A stretch of DNA of 64,000 nucleotides from positions 527,229 through 591,228 of the forward strand of contig JAHCMK010000003.1 of assembly GCA_019192445.1 (NCBI GenBank). The letters run 5' to 3'. Shown here in pieces: positions 18,276 through 27,393 of this stretch. Every line of letters starts with the position of its first letter. The first letter of the stretch is position 1. Both the position numbers and the translations under genes were made by a program. This DNA comes from Oceanococcus sp. HetDA_MAG_MS8. Lineage in GTDB: Bacteria; Pseudomonadota; Gammaproteobacteria; Nevskiales; Oceanococcaceae. The notes beneath the pieces are model-generated. The model saw only the letters and a list, made by a program, of their open reading frames with translations. It was not told the DNA's origin and did not search any database.

Positions 18276-19354
18276 CACAGCCAATCTACAATTTCAGCGC
18301 CGGGCCAGCCATGCTGCCGGCTGCCGTGCTTAAAGAGGTTCAGGAGGAATTGCTGGACTGGCAGGGTAGCCATATGTCGGTGATGGAAATGAGCCATCGC
18401 GGCAAGCAATTCATGTCTATTGCAGAACAGGCTGAAGCTGATCTGCGCAGCTTGCTCAAGGTGCCTGACAACTACAAGGTGCTTTTCCTGCAAGGGGGAG
18501 CAACCGGCCAGTTTTCCGCTATTCCCATGAACCTCATGCCAGAGGGTGGCTCTGCCGACTATGTGGTGACTGGCTCCTGGGGGAAAAAGGCCATCAAGGA
18601 GGCCGGCAAGTACGGCACTGGCCGCTTGGCTGCGCAGGCCGAGGGCGGGTTTACCCATATCCCCGACCCGAGCGCTTGGGATCTCGATGCCAATGCAGCC
18701 TATGTGCACATCACTCCAAATGAAACCATTGAGGGTGTGGAGTACCACCAGATTCCAGACGTGGGCGACGTGCCTTTGGTGGGCGATTTCAGCTCCACCT
18801 TGATGTCTAGGCCGGTGGATGTGTCGAAGTACGGCGTGATCTATGCGGGCGCACAAAAGAACATCGGCCCTGCCGGGCTTGTGATCCTGATCGTGCGAGA
18901 GGATCTTTTGGGGCGGGCGCGCAGCACTTGCCCTAGCGTATTGAACTGGCAGGGCCAGGCCGAGGCCGGCTCCATGCTCAATACCCCTTCCTGCTTCCCT
19001 TGGTATGTGGCTGGCAAGGTATTCAGCTGGTTGCTGGACCGCGGTGGTCTGGAATCGATGGCCGAAATCAATCAGCGTAAAGCCGAGGCTTTATACGCGG
19101 CGATTGATAACAGCGATTTTTACGCTAACCCCGTCGACCCAGCAGCGCGCAGCTGGATGAATGTGCCCTTCACCTTGGCCGATGCCGAGCTGGATGCCAC
19201 CTTCCTCAAAGAATCGGCTGATGCGGGCCTGCTCACTCTCAAGGGGCACCGCTCCGTGGGTGGTATGCGCGCCAGCATCTACAACGCCATGCCCGAAGAG
19301 GGCGTCAATGCTTTGATCGACTTCATGGCGGACTTCGAGCGCCGTAAGGGCTGA
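18272..19354 (+). CDS. serC: Phosphoserine aminotransferase
   Basis: 360 residues. A PLP enzyme that converts 3-phosphohydroxypyruvate and glutamate to phosphoserine and 2-oxoglutarate, and acts in the pyridoxine route. The N-terminus [15 protein letters not shown] and the PLP-binding Lys196 in [10 protein letters not shown] are diagnostic. [11 protein letters not shown] near the end carries the substrate-binding arginine. It overlaps gyrA by ATGA, the usual arrangement in Pseudomonas-like genomes, and is followed by a strong terminator, so here serC is separated from the serA-pheA run. Confidence 0.96.
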   Translation: MTQPIYNFSAGPAMLPAAVLKEVQEELLDWQGSHMSVMEMSHRGKQFMSIAEQAEADLRSLLKVPDNYKVLFLQGGATGQFSAIPMNLMPEGGSADYVVTGSWGKKAIKEAGKYGTGRLAAQAEGGFTHIPDPSAWDLDANAAYVHITPNETIEGVEYHQIPDVGDVPLVGDFSSTLMSRPVDVSKYGVIYAGAQKNIGPAGLVILIVREDLLGRARSTCPSVLNWQGQAEAGSMLNTPSCFPWYVAGKVFSWLLDRGGLESMAEINQRKAEALYAAIDNSDFYANPVDPAARSWMNVPFTLADAELDATFLKESADAGLLTLKGHRSVGGMRASIYNAMPEEGVNALIDFMADFERRKG

Positions 19355-19374
19355 GTCAGAGTCGGATCTCGCGA

Positions 19375-19407
19375 GGCTCTGCCGGGCTTTCCGGCAGAGC
19401 CTTTTTT
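19375..19407 (+). terminator. Rho-independent terminator after serC
   Basis: GGCTCTGCCGG (19375-19385) and CCGGCAGAGCC (19391-19401) form an 11-bp perfect stem with a GCTTT loop, followed by six T. It ends the gyrA-serC unit. Confidence 0.92.
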
Positions 19408-19418
19408 GTGCCTGCTGG

Positions 19419-19652
19419 TTTTTCCACAGATGAACGCAGATTTTCGCAGATGGGGTGGGTGAGTCCCCCGGGGGCACTGCGCTCACCATTCCGTACTGCG
19501 GTCAAGGACTAGCCAATGTGTTCTGCAGTGACGGGTGGCCCGGAGCCGCTCGCTCCGCCAGACGCCATGCGGTGCAGCGTCGCTAATTGCGAAGCGCCCC
19601 CCGCCATAACGCCCCAGTAATCTGCGTTTATCTGCGTAAATCTGTGGCCAAA
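19419..19652. repeat. Inverted-repeat-ended element, copy A
   Basis: The left end CCACAGATGAACGCAGAT (from 19424) is nearly the reverse complement of the right end, where ATCTGCG is repeated and the element finishes ATCTGTGG (up to about 19648). About 170 bases of unrelated-looking centre lie between. The same ends and centre recur in copy B. It has no coding capacity and is MITE-like in layout, in the intergenic region between serC and the thioesterase gene. Confidence 0.65.
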
Positions 19653-19682
19653 AACAGCCTTTGGATTAGGCGGAGTGGGTTG

Positions 19683-19913
19683 TTTCCACAGATGGCCACA
19701 GATATTCGCAGATGGGGTCGGTGAGTCCCCATGCGGCGCTGCGCGTGCTGTTCCTTGCTGCGGTCACGGAGCAGGCAATGTGTTCCGCAGTGACGGTTTG
19801 CCGTAGACGCCTGTTGACCCAAAGGGCTACCTCGCAGCGTCGGTGCTCGCGAAGAGCCCCCGCCAAAACGCCCCAACAATCTGCGTACATCTGCGCCAAT
19901 CTGCGGCCAAAAC
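19683..19913. repeat. Inverted-repeat-ended element, copy B
   Basis: Same plan as copy A: the left end has CCACAGAT twice, then ATTCGCAGATGGGG; the right end has ATCTGCGTACATCTGCG and AATCTGCGGCC. The centre can be aligned with copy A in order, for example GGTGAGTCCC, CAATGTGTTC, GCAGTGACGG and GCGAAG. The two copies lie head to tail 30 bases apart and have diverged considerably. Confidence 0.65.
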
Positions 19914-19965
19914 ATCCCCAATCCCATCGCTGAACCCGCAGTCGTTTGAGCTTGGCAGTAGGCGC

Positions 19966-20030
19966 CACCATGAATGCCCCAATAATCCGCGTTTATCTGC
20001 GCCAATCTGCGGCCAAAACATGCCCCAATC
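19966..20030. repeat. Partial third copy: right end of the inverted-repeat element
   Basis: GCCCCAATAATCCGCGTTTA and CAATCTGCGGCCAAAACATG repeat the right end of copies A and B. The flank CCCCAATCC-CGCTGAAC following it also matches the flank after copy B, so this piece was duplicated with its neighbour sequence. The matching left end is absent. It reaches to within 75 bases of the thioesterase start. Confidence 0.6.
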
Positions 20031-20104
20031 CCGGCGCTGAACTTAATTTTGGGCACGAGGCTCGCAAGCGCGATGCGGCTGCGTTTCTGGTATCAATGCC
20101 TCCC

Positions 20105-20617
20105 ATGAGTACAAGCACACACACATCATCCGACGAAGCGGCCTTGGCCGAGCAGGTTTACATGGTCTTCCCCAATGACCTCAACGCCCACGGCACGGTC
20201 TTCGGCGGCCTAATCATGGCGCAGATGGATCGCTACGCTGCCGTATTGGCGGATAGGCATGCGCAAAGCACCTGTGTCACCGCCAGCGTGGATGAGCTTC
20301 ATTTCATAGAGCCTGCAACCCGGGGCGATATTCTCATTTTTTCCTTGGCGATCAACCGCGCCTGGTCCAGCTCCATGGAGATTGGCGTGAAGGTTGAGGC
20401 GCGTGCGCATGACTCTGTGCAGCGGCGACATATCGTGAGTGCCTATTTCACCTTTGTGGCTTTGGATGAGGCCGGAGCTCCGCGCAGGGTCCCACCGCTG
20501 CGGCCTGCGGACGGCGCTGCACAACGACGCTATGCCGAGGCCCAACTGCGTCGCGAAAACCGTCTGCGACATGCCTCTGAACTGAAAACGCTGCGTGCAC
20601 AAACGGCTGCCGACTAA
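20105..20617 (+). CDS. Acyl-CoA thioesterase of the hotdog fold (YciA/BFIT-like)
   Basis: 170 residues from the ATG at 20105; an ATG at 20096 is also possible and neither has a strong ribosome site. A single hotdog domain with the family motifs FPNDLNAHGTVFGG (catalytic Asn/Asp region) and DELHFIEPATRGD, followed by a charged C-terminal helix rich in Arg. Such enzymes hydrolyse acyl-CoA esters to free acid and CoA in the cytosol. It stands alone between the repeat block and serA. Confidence 0.85.
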   Translation: MSTSTHTSSDEAALAEQVYMVFPNDLNAHGTVFGGLIMAQMDRYAAVLADRHAQSTCVTASVDELHFIEPATRGDILIFSLAINRAWSSSMEIGVKVEARAHDSVQRRHIVSAYFTFVALDEAGAPRRVPPLRPADGAAQRRYAEAQLRRENRLRHASELKTLRAQTAAD

Positions 20618-20978
20618 TCAGGGGCAGAGCCTCAGTAGGTGACTAAGCCTGCGGGGCAGGGCAGTCACCTGCCCACCGCAGGTGCCGATGGAAGCATGCC
20701 CTGGACATAGCAGGTCGTTACTGGCGTTGGCGGCGAGCATTCTCAGGTCAATGAGTTATAGCGCCCATGGAGCTGGGGCAGTCAATATTCTTGAGCCTTT
20801 GTCTTGAGCTCTCATGGGTATGGTTTTGGGTTGCAAGGGTTGATTTTCAGGGGGGTTATAGGCCGAATAGAGTCAACACCCACATGCTCTGTGGATATCT
20901 GGGACAATCGCAACCCCGAGAGGCCGGGGAGGCGGTCTCCAATGTCATGGTCATTAGTCAGCAGGAAGCGAGCACCAC
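20618..20978. other. 361-bp gap upstream of serA, with a hairpin
   Basis: No convincing gene is seen. At 20648-20682 CCTGCGG, GGGCAG, CTGCCC and CCGCAGG nest into a strong hairpin with a small bulge; it has no T run but may end thioesterase transcription. The right half is AT-richer and should hold the promoter of the serA-cmk unit; I cannot place it confidently. AGGAAG at 20961-20966 is the serA ribosome site. Confidence 0.5.
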
Positions 20979-22163
20979 ATGTATAAGGTTCTGACACTTA
21001 ACAATATTTCCACGCTGGGCTTAGAGCGCTTGCCGCGCGATGCCTATGAAGTGGCTTCGGATTTTTCTAAGCCGGATGCCATTTTGTTGCGCTCCTTCAA
21101 AATGCACGACATGGAGATTCCATCGTCCCTGCAGGCAGTTGGACGAGCAGGTGCTGGCACCAACAATATTCCTGTAGACAAAATGTCCGGTTTGGGCATT
21201 CCGGTGTTCAATGCGCCTGGTGCGAACGCCAATGCAGTAAAGGAGCTAGTGTTGGCTGGCCTGTTTTTGGCCGCTCGCAACATCTGCCAAGCCTACAGCT
21301 ATGTGCTTGGCCTAGAAGGCTCTGATGCCGAGGTGGAAAAGCAGGTCGAGGCGGGTAAGAAGGCTTATGCGGGGGGCGAGCTGCCCGGCCGAACTCTAGG
21401 CGTGATTGGACTTGGTGCTATTGGCATCAAAGTCGCCAATGCAGCCAAAGCTCTGGGCATGAAGGTGGTGGGCTTCGATCCGAGTCTGACGGTGCGCAAT
21501 GCACTTTTACTAGATGCCGGTGTGGAGCAGGCTGTCTCCGTGGATGATCTGATGTCTCGCTGTGACTTCGTCACGGTGCATGTGCCGCTCATCGATGCCA
21601 CCAAAAACCTGATCAACGCTGAGCGGATCAAGCTCATGCCCAAAGGGGCCGTGGTGCTTAATTTTGCGCGTGCCGGCGTCGTCGATGAGCCCGCTGTGCT
21701 CGCCGCCTTGGATTCAGGCCATTTGGCCAGCTTTGTCACCGACTTCCCAACCAACCAAGGCCGGCATCACGACAAAGTGATTGCCCTGCCGCATCTGGGC
21801 GCATCGACCAAAGAGGCCGAAGACAACTGTGCGGTGATGGTGGCCGATCAGCTCCGTGATTATTTGGAAACCGGAAATATCCGCAACTCGGTGAATTTCC
21901 CAGAGGCCATTCTTCCGGATGATGGTCAGCACTGGCGGATTGCTGTCGCGAACGCCAACCGGCCCAACATGGTGGGCCAAATTTCCACCATTTTGGGTGA
22001 GCATGATTTGAACATTCATGACTTGCTCAACAAATCGCGTGGTGACCTGGCCTACACCTTGGTGGATGTTGATTCTGAGCCTGGCGCCGATGTGATGGCG
22101 GCCCTGGGGCAGATTGACGGTGTATTGAAGGTGCGGCTTATTGCGCCGCGGGATGCCGCATGA
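20979..22163 (+). CDS. serA: D-3-phosphoglycerate dehydrogenase, short ACT form
   Basis: 394 residues. It catalyses the first step of serine synthesis, 3-phosphoglycerate to 3-phosphohydroxypyruvate with NAD. The Rossmann motif GVIGLGAIGIKVA (140-152) and an ACT domain after about residue 315 (MVGQISTILGEHDLNIHDL) are clear. Of the three catalytic residues of this superfamily, Arg231 (NFARAG) and His272 (LPHLGAST) are present. The position of the catalytic Glu, 29 residues after the arginine as in E. coli SerA, is Gln260 (codon CAA at 21756-21758). It provides the substrate for SerC, lies outside the gyrA-serC unit, and overlaps pheA by 4 bases. Confidence 0.9.
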   Translation: MYKVLTLNNISTLGLERLPRDAYEVASDFSKPDAILLRSFKMHDMEIPSSLQAVGRAGAGTNNIPVDKMSGLGIPVFNAPGANANAVKELVLAGLFLAARNICQAYSYVLGLEGSDAEVEKQVEAGKKAYAGGELPGRTLGVIGLGAIGIKVANAAKALGMKVVGFDPSLTVRNALLLDAGVEQAVSVDDLMSRCDFVTVHVPLIDATKNLINAERIKLMPKGAVVLNFARAGVVDEPAVLAALDSGHLASFVTDFPTNQGRHHDKVIALPHLGASTKEAEDNCAVMVADQLRDYLETGNIRNSVNFPEAILPDDGQHWRIAVANANRPNMVGQISTILGEHDLNIHDLLNKSRGDLAYTLVDVDSEPGADVMAALGQIDGVLKVRLIAPRDAA

Positions 22164-23254
22164 CCAAGCCGACCTCGCTAGACGAGGCGCGGAGTCGGAT
22201 TGATGTACTCGATGAGCAGCTGCAATCGCTGATTAGCGAACGCGCGGCCATTGCTCAGCAAGTGGCGCGCATCAAGGCTGCGGCGGGTGAGGGCAAAGAC
22301 TGCTACCGCCCCTCGCGTGAGGCTGAGGTGTTGCGACGGGTGCGTGATCGCAATAGTGGTCCGTTGACTGCCGACGAAATGGTGCGCGTGATGCGTGAAA
22401 TCATGTCGGCTTGTTTGTCTTTGGAGTCGCCCTTAGAGGTGGCTTATCTGGGACCCGAAGGGACATTCACCCAGGCTGCTGTACTCAAGCACTTTGGTAA
22501 GGCCGTGCATCCGCGGCCTTTGGCCGCCATCAATGAGATTTTCCGCGATGTAGAGGCGGGTAACGCCGACTATGGCGTGGTGCCGGTGGAAAACTCCACC
22601 GAGGGCGTGGTGAACCACACCCTGGACATGTTCACCACCTCATCTCTTCTGATTTGCGGTGAGGTGAGCTTGCCGGTTCATCACCATCTGCTGTCAGCGG
22701 GTGAGGACCTGAGCGCGGTGAAGGAAGTGTTTGCGCACTCGCAGTCTTTTGCGCAGTGTAGGCAATGGCTGGACCGCAAATTGCCACATGCCATCCGAAA
22801 CATCGTATCCAGTAATGGAGAGGGCGCTCGTTTGGCTGCCGAGCACGGAGTGGGCACTGCCGCCATCGCTGGCAAACCCGCAGCCGAATGCTATGGCTTG
22901 AAAATTCTGAACGCCAATATTGAGGACGAGCCGGACAACACCACTCGCTTCCTCGTGATCGGACGTCAGTTGGTGCCACCCACCGGCAACGATATGACGA
23001 CGATTCTGTTACGTCTGACTTTCGATAATCGTCCAGGCGCCCTGTTTGAGCTCCTGCGGCCGTTTTCTGAAGCGGGCGTCAACCTCACTCGGATTGAGTC
23101 TCGGCCCTCGCGTTTGGCGAACTGGGATTACAACTTCTTCATTGACTTGGCAGGCCACGCGGAAGATCCGCCCATTAAGCAGGTGTTGGCAGATATGCAG
23201 TCCACGGCAGCCTTTTACAAATTCCTAGGGAGCTACCCCCGCGCAGTAACATGA
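22160..23254 (+). CDS. pheA: Bifunctional chorismate mutase / prephenate dehydratase (P-protein)
   Basis: 364 residues in the usual three parts. An AroQ chorismate mutase helix bundle (about 5-90: SRIDVLDEQLQSLISERA). Prephenate dehydratase (about 93-270: AYLGPEGTFTQAA, VPVENSTEGVVNHTLD, and DEPDNTTRFLVIG with the catalytic Thr). A C-terminal ACT domain (about 280-360) with GALFELLRPF and NLTRIESRPS for phenylalanine feedback. Makes phenylpyruvate from chorismate. The ATGA overlaps with serA and hisC imply tight coupling. Confidence 0.97.
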   Translation: MTKPTSLDEARSRIDVLDEQLQSLISERAAIAQQVARIKAAAGEGKDCYRPSREAEVLRRVRDRNSGPLTADEMVRVMREIMSACLSLESPLEVAYLGPEGTFTQAAVLKHFGKAVHPRPLAAINEIFRDVEAGNADYGVVPVENSTEGVVNHTLDMFTTSSLLICGEVSLPVHHHLLSAGEDLSAVKEVFAHSQSFAQCRQWLDRKLPHAIRNIVSSNGEGARLAAEHGVGTAAIAGKPAAECYGLKILNANIEDEPDNTTRFLVIGRQLVPPTGNDMTTILLRLTFDNRPGALFELLRPFSEAGVNLTRIESRPSRLANWDYNFFIDLAGHAEDPPIKQVLADMQSTAAFYKFLGSYPRAVT

Positions 23255-24369
23255 GCACTATTCAGCAATATGCCCTGCCAGGTGTGCAAACCATGGTGGC
23301 CTACGAGGCTGGTAAGCCCGTAGAAGATATCGCCCGCGAATTCGGCCTAAGCCGGATTAGCAAGCTGGCCAGTAACGAAAACCCTTTAGGATGTAGCCCG
23401 CGCGCACAGGCGGCCATGGGCCAGGGTGTGGAGTGGGCACGCTATCCGGATGGTGCTGGCTACGCTTTGAAATCCGCTCTGTCGGAGCGCTTTGGAGTGG
23501 GCCGCGAGCAGATCACTTTGGGCAACGGCTCTAATGATGTGCTCGAGCTGCTGGCTCGCAGTTTTCTGTGTTCTGGCAGAAACGCCGTGGCCAGCGCACA
23601 TGCTTTTGCGGTTTACGGCCTGGCCACCAAGGCCTGCAGCGCAGAGCTACGCGAGGTGCCTGCGCTGGCAGCCGACCACCCCCAACAACCTTATGGTCAT
23701 GATCTGCCAGCCTTTGTGCAGCATGTGGATGACGACACGCGCTTAGTGTTCGTGGCTAACCCGAATAACCCCACGGGGACTTGGGTGGAGGTGCAGCAGA
23801 TTGAAGATTTGTTGCAGAGCTTGCCTGAGCATTGCTTGCTGGTACTCGATGAGGCGTATCTGGAGTACCAACCCGAACAGGCCCAGCCTCCAGTACAGGA
23901 ATGGTTGCGTAAGTACCCCAATTTGGTTGTAACCCGCACCTTCTCCAAAGCCTATGGCTTGGCCAGTCTGCGCATTGGTTATGCGTTGTCTTCGCCAGAG
24001 GTGGCGGATTTGCTGAACCGGGTGCGCCAGCCCTTCAACAATAATCAGCTGGCCTTGGTGGCCGCTGAAGCCTCGCTGGGCGATGCGGACTTCATCCGTG
24101 AGTCGGTGGCCGTCAATGCGCACGGCATGACCCAGCTGCAAGAGGGTTTGGCGAAGCTGGGGCTGCATTGCCTGCCCAGCCGGGCCAACTTCCTCTGCGT
24201 AGACATGGGGCAGCCGGGGCGCCCACTGTTTGAAAAGCTATTGCGGGAAGGGGTAATCGTGCGCCCGGTTGGCGGTTACGGATTGCCCAACTTCTTGCGG
24301 ATTAGCATTGGTACAGAATCTGAAAACGCCCATTGCCTGGAAGCGCTGACGCGTGTGCTGGCGGCTTAG
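23251..24369 (+). CDS. hisC: Histidinol-phosphate aminotransferase (aromatic aminotransferase type)
   Basis: 372 residues, class I/II fold PLP enzyme. Key motifs are KLASNENPLG, NPNNPTGTW, the aspartate in LLVLDEAYLEY, and PLP-binding Lys233 in TFSKAYGLASLRIGY. In this operon position (between pheA and tyrA) the enzyme often also transaminates phenylpyruvate and hydroxyphenylpyruvate, which would link it to both neighbours. That broader role is inferred from context. It overlaps pheA by 4 bases. Confidence 0.94.
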   Translation: MSTIQQYALPGVQTMVAYEAGKPVEDIAREFGLSRISKLASNENPLGCSPRAQAAMGQGVEWARYPDGAGYALKSALSERFGVGREQITLGNGSNDVLELLARSFLCSGRNAVASAHAFAVYGLATKACSAELREVPALAADHPQQPYGHDLPAFVQHVDDDTRLVFVANPNNPTGTWVEVQQIEDLLQSLPEHCLLVLDEAYLEYQPEQAQPPVQEWLRKYPNLVVTRTFSKAYGLASLRIGYALSSPEVADLLNRVRQPFNNNQLALVAAEASLGDADFIRESVAVNAHGMTQLQEGLAKLGLHCLPSRANFLCVDMGQPGRPLFEKLLREGVIVRPVGGYGLPNFLRISIGTESENAHCLEALTRVLAA

Positions 24370-24384
24370 CTTGGAGAGCTGCTG

Positions 24385-25257
24385 GTGATCAATCGGCTAT
24401 GCGTTATTGGAGTCGGGCTGATCGGCGGCTCGTTGATTGCTGGCCTGCGGGAACGTGGTTTGGTTCGCGAGGTGGTGGGCTGTGCTCGCCGCGAGGAGAC
24501 CTTGGCTACCGCCCAGTATCTACAACTCATCGACGCTGGTACGACGAACCCCCTTGAAGCGGTCGCAGGCGCCGATATGGTGGTGATCGCCGTGCCCATG
24601 GGGCAATACGCGGCTTTGTTTCAGACTTTGGCGCAGGCGTGGCCCGCGCAAGCCGTAGTGACCGACTGTGGCAGTACCAAAGCCAGTGTGCATGAGGACT
24701 TGCGCCAAGCTCTGGGGCAAATTCCAGCCAACTTCGTCGCCGGCCATCCTGTGGCGGGTACGGAGCGGAGTGGGCCCGCGGCGGCCAAGCCTGACCTTTA
24801 TCGACATCGCCGGGTCATTTTGACCCCGCACGAGCAGGCCCACAGCGCTGCAGTTGACCGCGTGCGCGCGATGTGGGAAGGGGTTGGCGCCAGTGTGGCG
24901 CAGATGCAGGATACGCATCATGACGAAGTCTTGGCTCTGACCAGCCATCTGCCCCATGTGATCGCTTATCAGCTCATCGGCACCTTGGCCGCGGTTGCGG
25001 ATGAGCGTGAAGTCTTTGCTTACGCTGCAGGCGGTTTGCGTGACCTCACCAGAATTGCCTCCAGCGATGCGGGAATGTGGCGCGATATTGTCAGCGCTAA
25101 CCGGGTGGCTGTGCTCGCCGCACTGGATCGCTACATGGCCGATCTGAAACAGGCTCGACAGGAGCTGGCCAACGGTGACGATGCTGCCCTGGAGCAGCGC
25201 TTTGGGCGGGCTAAACAGACCCGCGACCAATGGATACGAACGGCGGAGGCCGATTAA
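24385..25257 (+). CDS. tyrA: Prephenate (or arogenate) dehydrogenase
   Basis: 290 residues from a GTG with GGAG upstream. The NAD(P)-binding motif VIGVGLIGGSLIAG begins at residue 7. GHPVAGTERSG and the catalytic histidine region MQDTHHDEVLALTSHLPHV mark the TyrA family. It oxidatively decarboxylates prephenate to 4-hydroxyphenylpyruvate (or arogenate to tyrosine); which substrate is used cannot be read here. No fused AroQ or ACT domain is present. It is separated from hisC by 15 bases and from aroA by 2. Confidence 0.95.
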   Translation: MINRLCVIGVGLIGGSLIAGLRERGLVREVVGCARREETLATAQYLQLIDAGTTNPLEAVAGADMVVIAVPMGQYAALFQTLAQAWPAQAVVTDCGSTKASVHEDLRQALGQIPANFVAGHPVAGTERSGPAAAKPDLYRHRRVILTPHEQAHSAAVDRVRAMWEGVGASVAQMQDTHHDEVLALTSHLPHVIAYQLIGTLAAVADEREVFAYAAGGLRDLTRIASSDAGMWRDIVSANRVAVLAALDRYMADLKQARQELANGDDAALEQRFGRAKQTRDQWIRTAEAD

Positions 25258-25259
25258 CA

Positions 25260-26576
25260 ATGAGCCGACTAGATTGGCGCGTAGAAGCCCCCCGACCTTT
25301 GCGTGGTGACATCCGGGTTCCCGGTGATAAGTCCATCTCCCACCGCGCGGTGATGTTCGCCGCCCTGGCTGATGGGGTGTCCGACGTTGAGGGTTTTCTG
25401 AACGGCGATGATTGTTTGGCCACCATGCGCGCTGTCGAAGCCCTGGGGGCGGAGGTGGAACATCTGGGGCCAACCCGACTGCGCATTCGCGGTTTGGGCG
25501 GTCGGCCGATGCAAACCCCGGCGGCCCCCTTGGATTTGGGGAACTCAGGGACATCCATGCGGCTGTTCTGCGGCCTGTTGGCGGGGCGCGGTGTGGCCGT
25601 CACCCTGGAAGGTGACGAGAGCCTCAGTCGGCGCCCTATGCGTCGAGTCCTCAACCCCTTGGCGCAGATGGGAGCGCAAATTGACTCCACCGATGCAGGG
25701 ACAGCGCCACTGCATATTCATCCCGTCAGCAGCATGCAGGGCATGGAGTACGCGCTACCCATGGCCAGTGCCCAGGTGAAGTCAGCCGTCTTGTTGGCCG
25801 GCCTCAGTGCCGAGGGGCAAACCACCACTATTGAACCCGCGCCCACCCGTGATCACACGGAGCGCATGCTGCAGACCTTTGGGGTCGAGGTCAGTATGGA
25901 CGGGGCAAAGGCTAGTTTGCAGGGCGGGCAGATGCTACATGCCGCGCGTGTGGAGGTGCCCTCTGATCTCAGCTCGGCAGCATTCTTTTTAGTCGCCGCG
26001 GCCATTTCCCCGGAGAGCGAATTGATCCTTAGGCAGGTGGGGACAAACCCCACGCGGGACGGCGTTCTGCGCGTACTCAAAGCTATGGGCGCACGCATCG
26101 ACTATCTGGAACCGCGCCTCGTTGGGGGTGAGCCGGTCGCCGATTTGCGGGTCACTGGTGGAGATTTACAAGGGGTGGAGATCGGCGCCGAGTGGGTGGC
26201 TTTAGGCATCGACGAAATTCCTGCCTTGTGTATTGCCGCCGCCGCCGCCAAAGGCACGACGACCATTTCCGGCGCGGAAGAGCTGAAGGTCAAAGAGTCC
26301 GACCGGCTGGGTGCCATGGTGCGCGGTTTGCGGGCGCTGGGTGTGTCCGTAGAAGAGCGCCCGGACGGGATGGTGATTGAAGGCCAGGAGCAATGGTCCG
26401 GTGGTGATATCGATGCCGATGGCGATCACCGCATTGCGATGGCGTTTGCGGTCGCTGCTCTGCGTGCTACAGCGCCCATTCACATCGCCGACTGCGCCAA
26501 CGTGAATACGAGTTTTCCGGGCTTTGCCGAATTAGTGCGGCGTCTGGGCTTTGAGTTGACCGAGCAGTGGGCATGA
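25260..26576 (+). CDS. aroA: 3-phosphoshikimate 1-carboxyvinyltransferase (EPSP synthase)
   Basis: 438 residues. The ATG at 25260 has GGAGG upstream, so I prefer it to the longer frame. It contains the phosphate-binding PGDKSISHRA (21-30), LGNSGTSMRLFCG, the LSRRPMRRV loop and EELKVKESDRL, all class-defining. It transfers enolpyruvyl from PEP to shikimate-3-phosphate, feeding chorismate to PheA and TyrA. In many relatives tyrA and aroA are fused; here they are separate genes. It overlaps cmk by ATGA. Confidence 0.97.
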   Translation: MSRLDWRVEAPRPLRGDIRVPGDKSISHRAVMFAALADGVSDVEGFLNGDDCLATMRAVEALGAEVEHLGPTRLRIRGLGGRPMQTPAAPLDLGNSGTSMRLFCGLLAGRGVAVTLEGDESLSRRPMRRVLNPLAQMGAQIDSTDAGTAPLHIHPVSSMQGMEYALPMASAQVKSAVLLAGLSAEGQTTTIEPAPTRDHTERMLQTFGVEVSMDGAKASLQGGQMLHAARVEVPSDLSSAAFFLVAAAISPESELILRQVGTNPTRDGVLRVLKAMGARIDYLEPRLVGGEPVADLRVTGGDLQGVEIGAEWVALGIDEIPALCIAAAAAKGTTTISGAEELKVKESDRLGAMVRGLRALGVSVEERPDGMVIEGQEQWSGGDIDADGDHRIAMAFAVAALRATAPIHIADCANVNTSFPGFAELVRRLGFELTEQWA

Positions 26577-27235
26577 GCCAGCGTTCAGTGGTGTGTATTG
26601 ACGGGCCTAGCGGCGCCGGCAAGGGCACCTTGGCCCGTGCTCTGGCGCGCGAGTTGGGTTGGGCTTACCTGGACAGCGGCGCTGTTTACAGGGTGTTAGC
26701 GCTGCGTGTTATGCGGCGAGGTTTAGCTGACGATGAAGCTGCCGCCGCAGCAACAGATATGCAGCTGCGCTTCGACCTGGACAGCAACGAGGTTTGGCTA
26801 GACGGCGAGGCCGTAGCCAGCGAAATCCGCAATGAAGACGTTGGTGGTATTGCCTCGCGTTTGGCGGCCAGGCCCGAGGTGCGCGAGGCCTTGCTGGCGT
26901 TTCAGCGCCGTTTCGCCGAGCCAGAGCCTTTGGTGGCGGATGGCCGAGACATGGGAACGGTGGTATTCCCCGAGGCTCCCTGCAAGATCTTTTTGGATGC
27001 TAGCGCTGAAGTTCGCGCGCAAAGGCGCTATCTAGAATTGCGGGATGCAGGGAAAGATGCTAACTTTGAGCAGATTTTCCGCGAGATTAGTGCGCGCGAT
27101 GCCAGAGATCGCGGGCGAGCGACGGCGCCTTTGCAGGCAGCCGGCGACGCCTTGACGCTGGATTGCACACAACTAACCGTGGCGGAGGTCCAAAAGGCTG
27201 CACGTGCGCACTTGAGTCGCGCCGGCATTCTTTAA
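26573..27235 (+). CDS. cmk: Cytidylate kinase
   Basis: 220 residues. The P-loop GPSGAGKGT is at 11-19, followed by LDSGAVYRVLA and the CMP-binding region DGRDMGTVVFP. It phosphorylates CMP and dCMP with ATP. I chose the ATG overlapping the aroA stop over a GTG two codons earlier. It is the last gene of the serA-to-cmk run; a terminator follows at 27268, then rpsA, the usual order. Confidence 0.97.
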   Translation: MSQRSVVCIDGPSGAGKGTLARALARELGWAYLDSGAVYRVLALRVMRRGLADDEAAAAATDMQLRFDLDSNEVWLDGEAVASEIRNEDVGGIASRLAARPEVREALLAFQRRFAEPEPLVADGRDMGTVVFPEAPCKIFLDASAEVRAQRRYLELRDAGKDANFEQIFREISARDARDRGRATAPLQAAGDALTLDCTQLTVAEVQKAARAHLSRAGIL

Positions 27236-27267
27236 AACCTCTGATTAAGAACATCACGGAAAGTTCT

Positions 27268-27294
27268 CGCTAGCCGATGGCTGGCGTTTTTTTT
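27268..27294 (+). terminator. Rho-independent terminator between cmk and rpsA
   Basis: CGCTAGCC (27268-27275) and GGCTGGCG (27279-27286) pair with one G-T wobble around a GAT loop, followed by eight T. It separates the biosynthetic operon from rpsA, which must therefore have its own promoter in 27295-27393 or rely on readthrough. Confidence 0.85.
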
Positions 27295-27393
27295 CTGTTT
27301 TTGGTGTGCCGGCAAGGACGCTAGCACTCATCTTGAACCCACGCGCAGCACGGATGCAGCACGTGACAATTCGCGAATTTTTTTACAACCCAC

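Noticed and set aside
19946..20104. A longer N-terminus for the thioesterase
   Set aside because: The extra codons translate the repeat element's right end and add no family sequence; the hotdog domain starts after 20105.
20648..20682. A riboswitch ahead of serA
   Set aside because: There is a strong hairpin, but it lies near the end of the thioesterase gene and does not match a glycine or other riboswitch core that I can recognise.
20767..20994. A 75-residue frame upstream of serA
   Set aside because: It overlaps the serA start and ribosome site and has no recognisable features.
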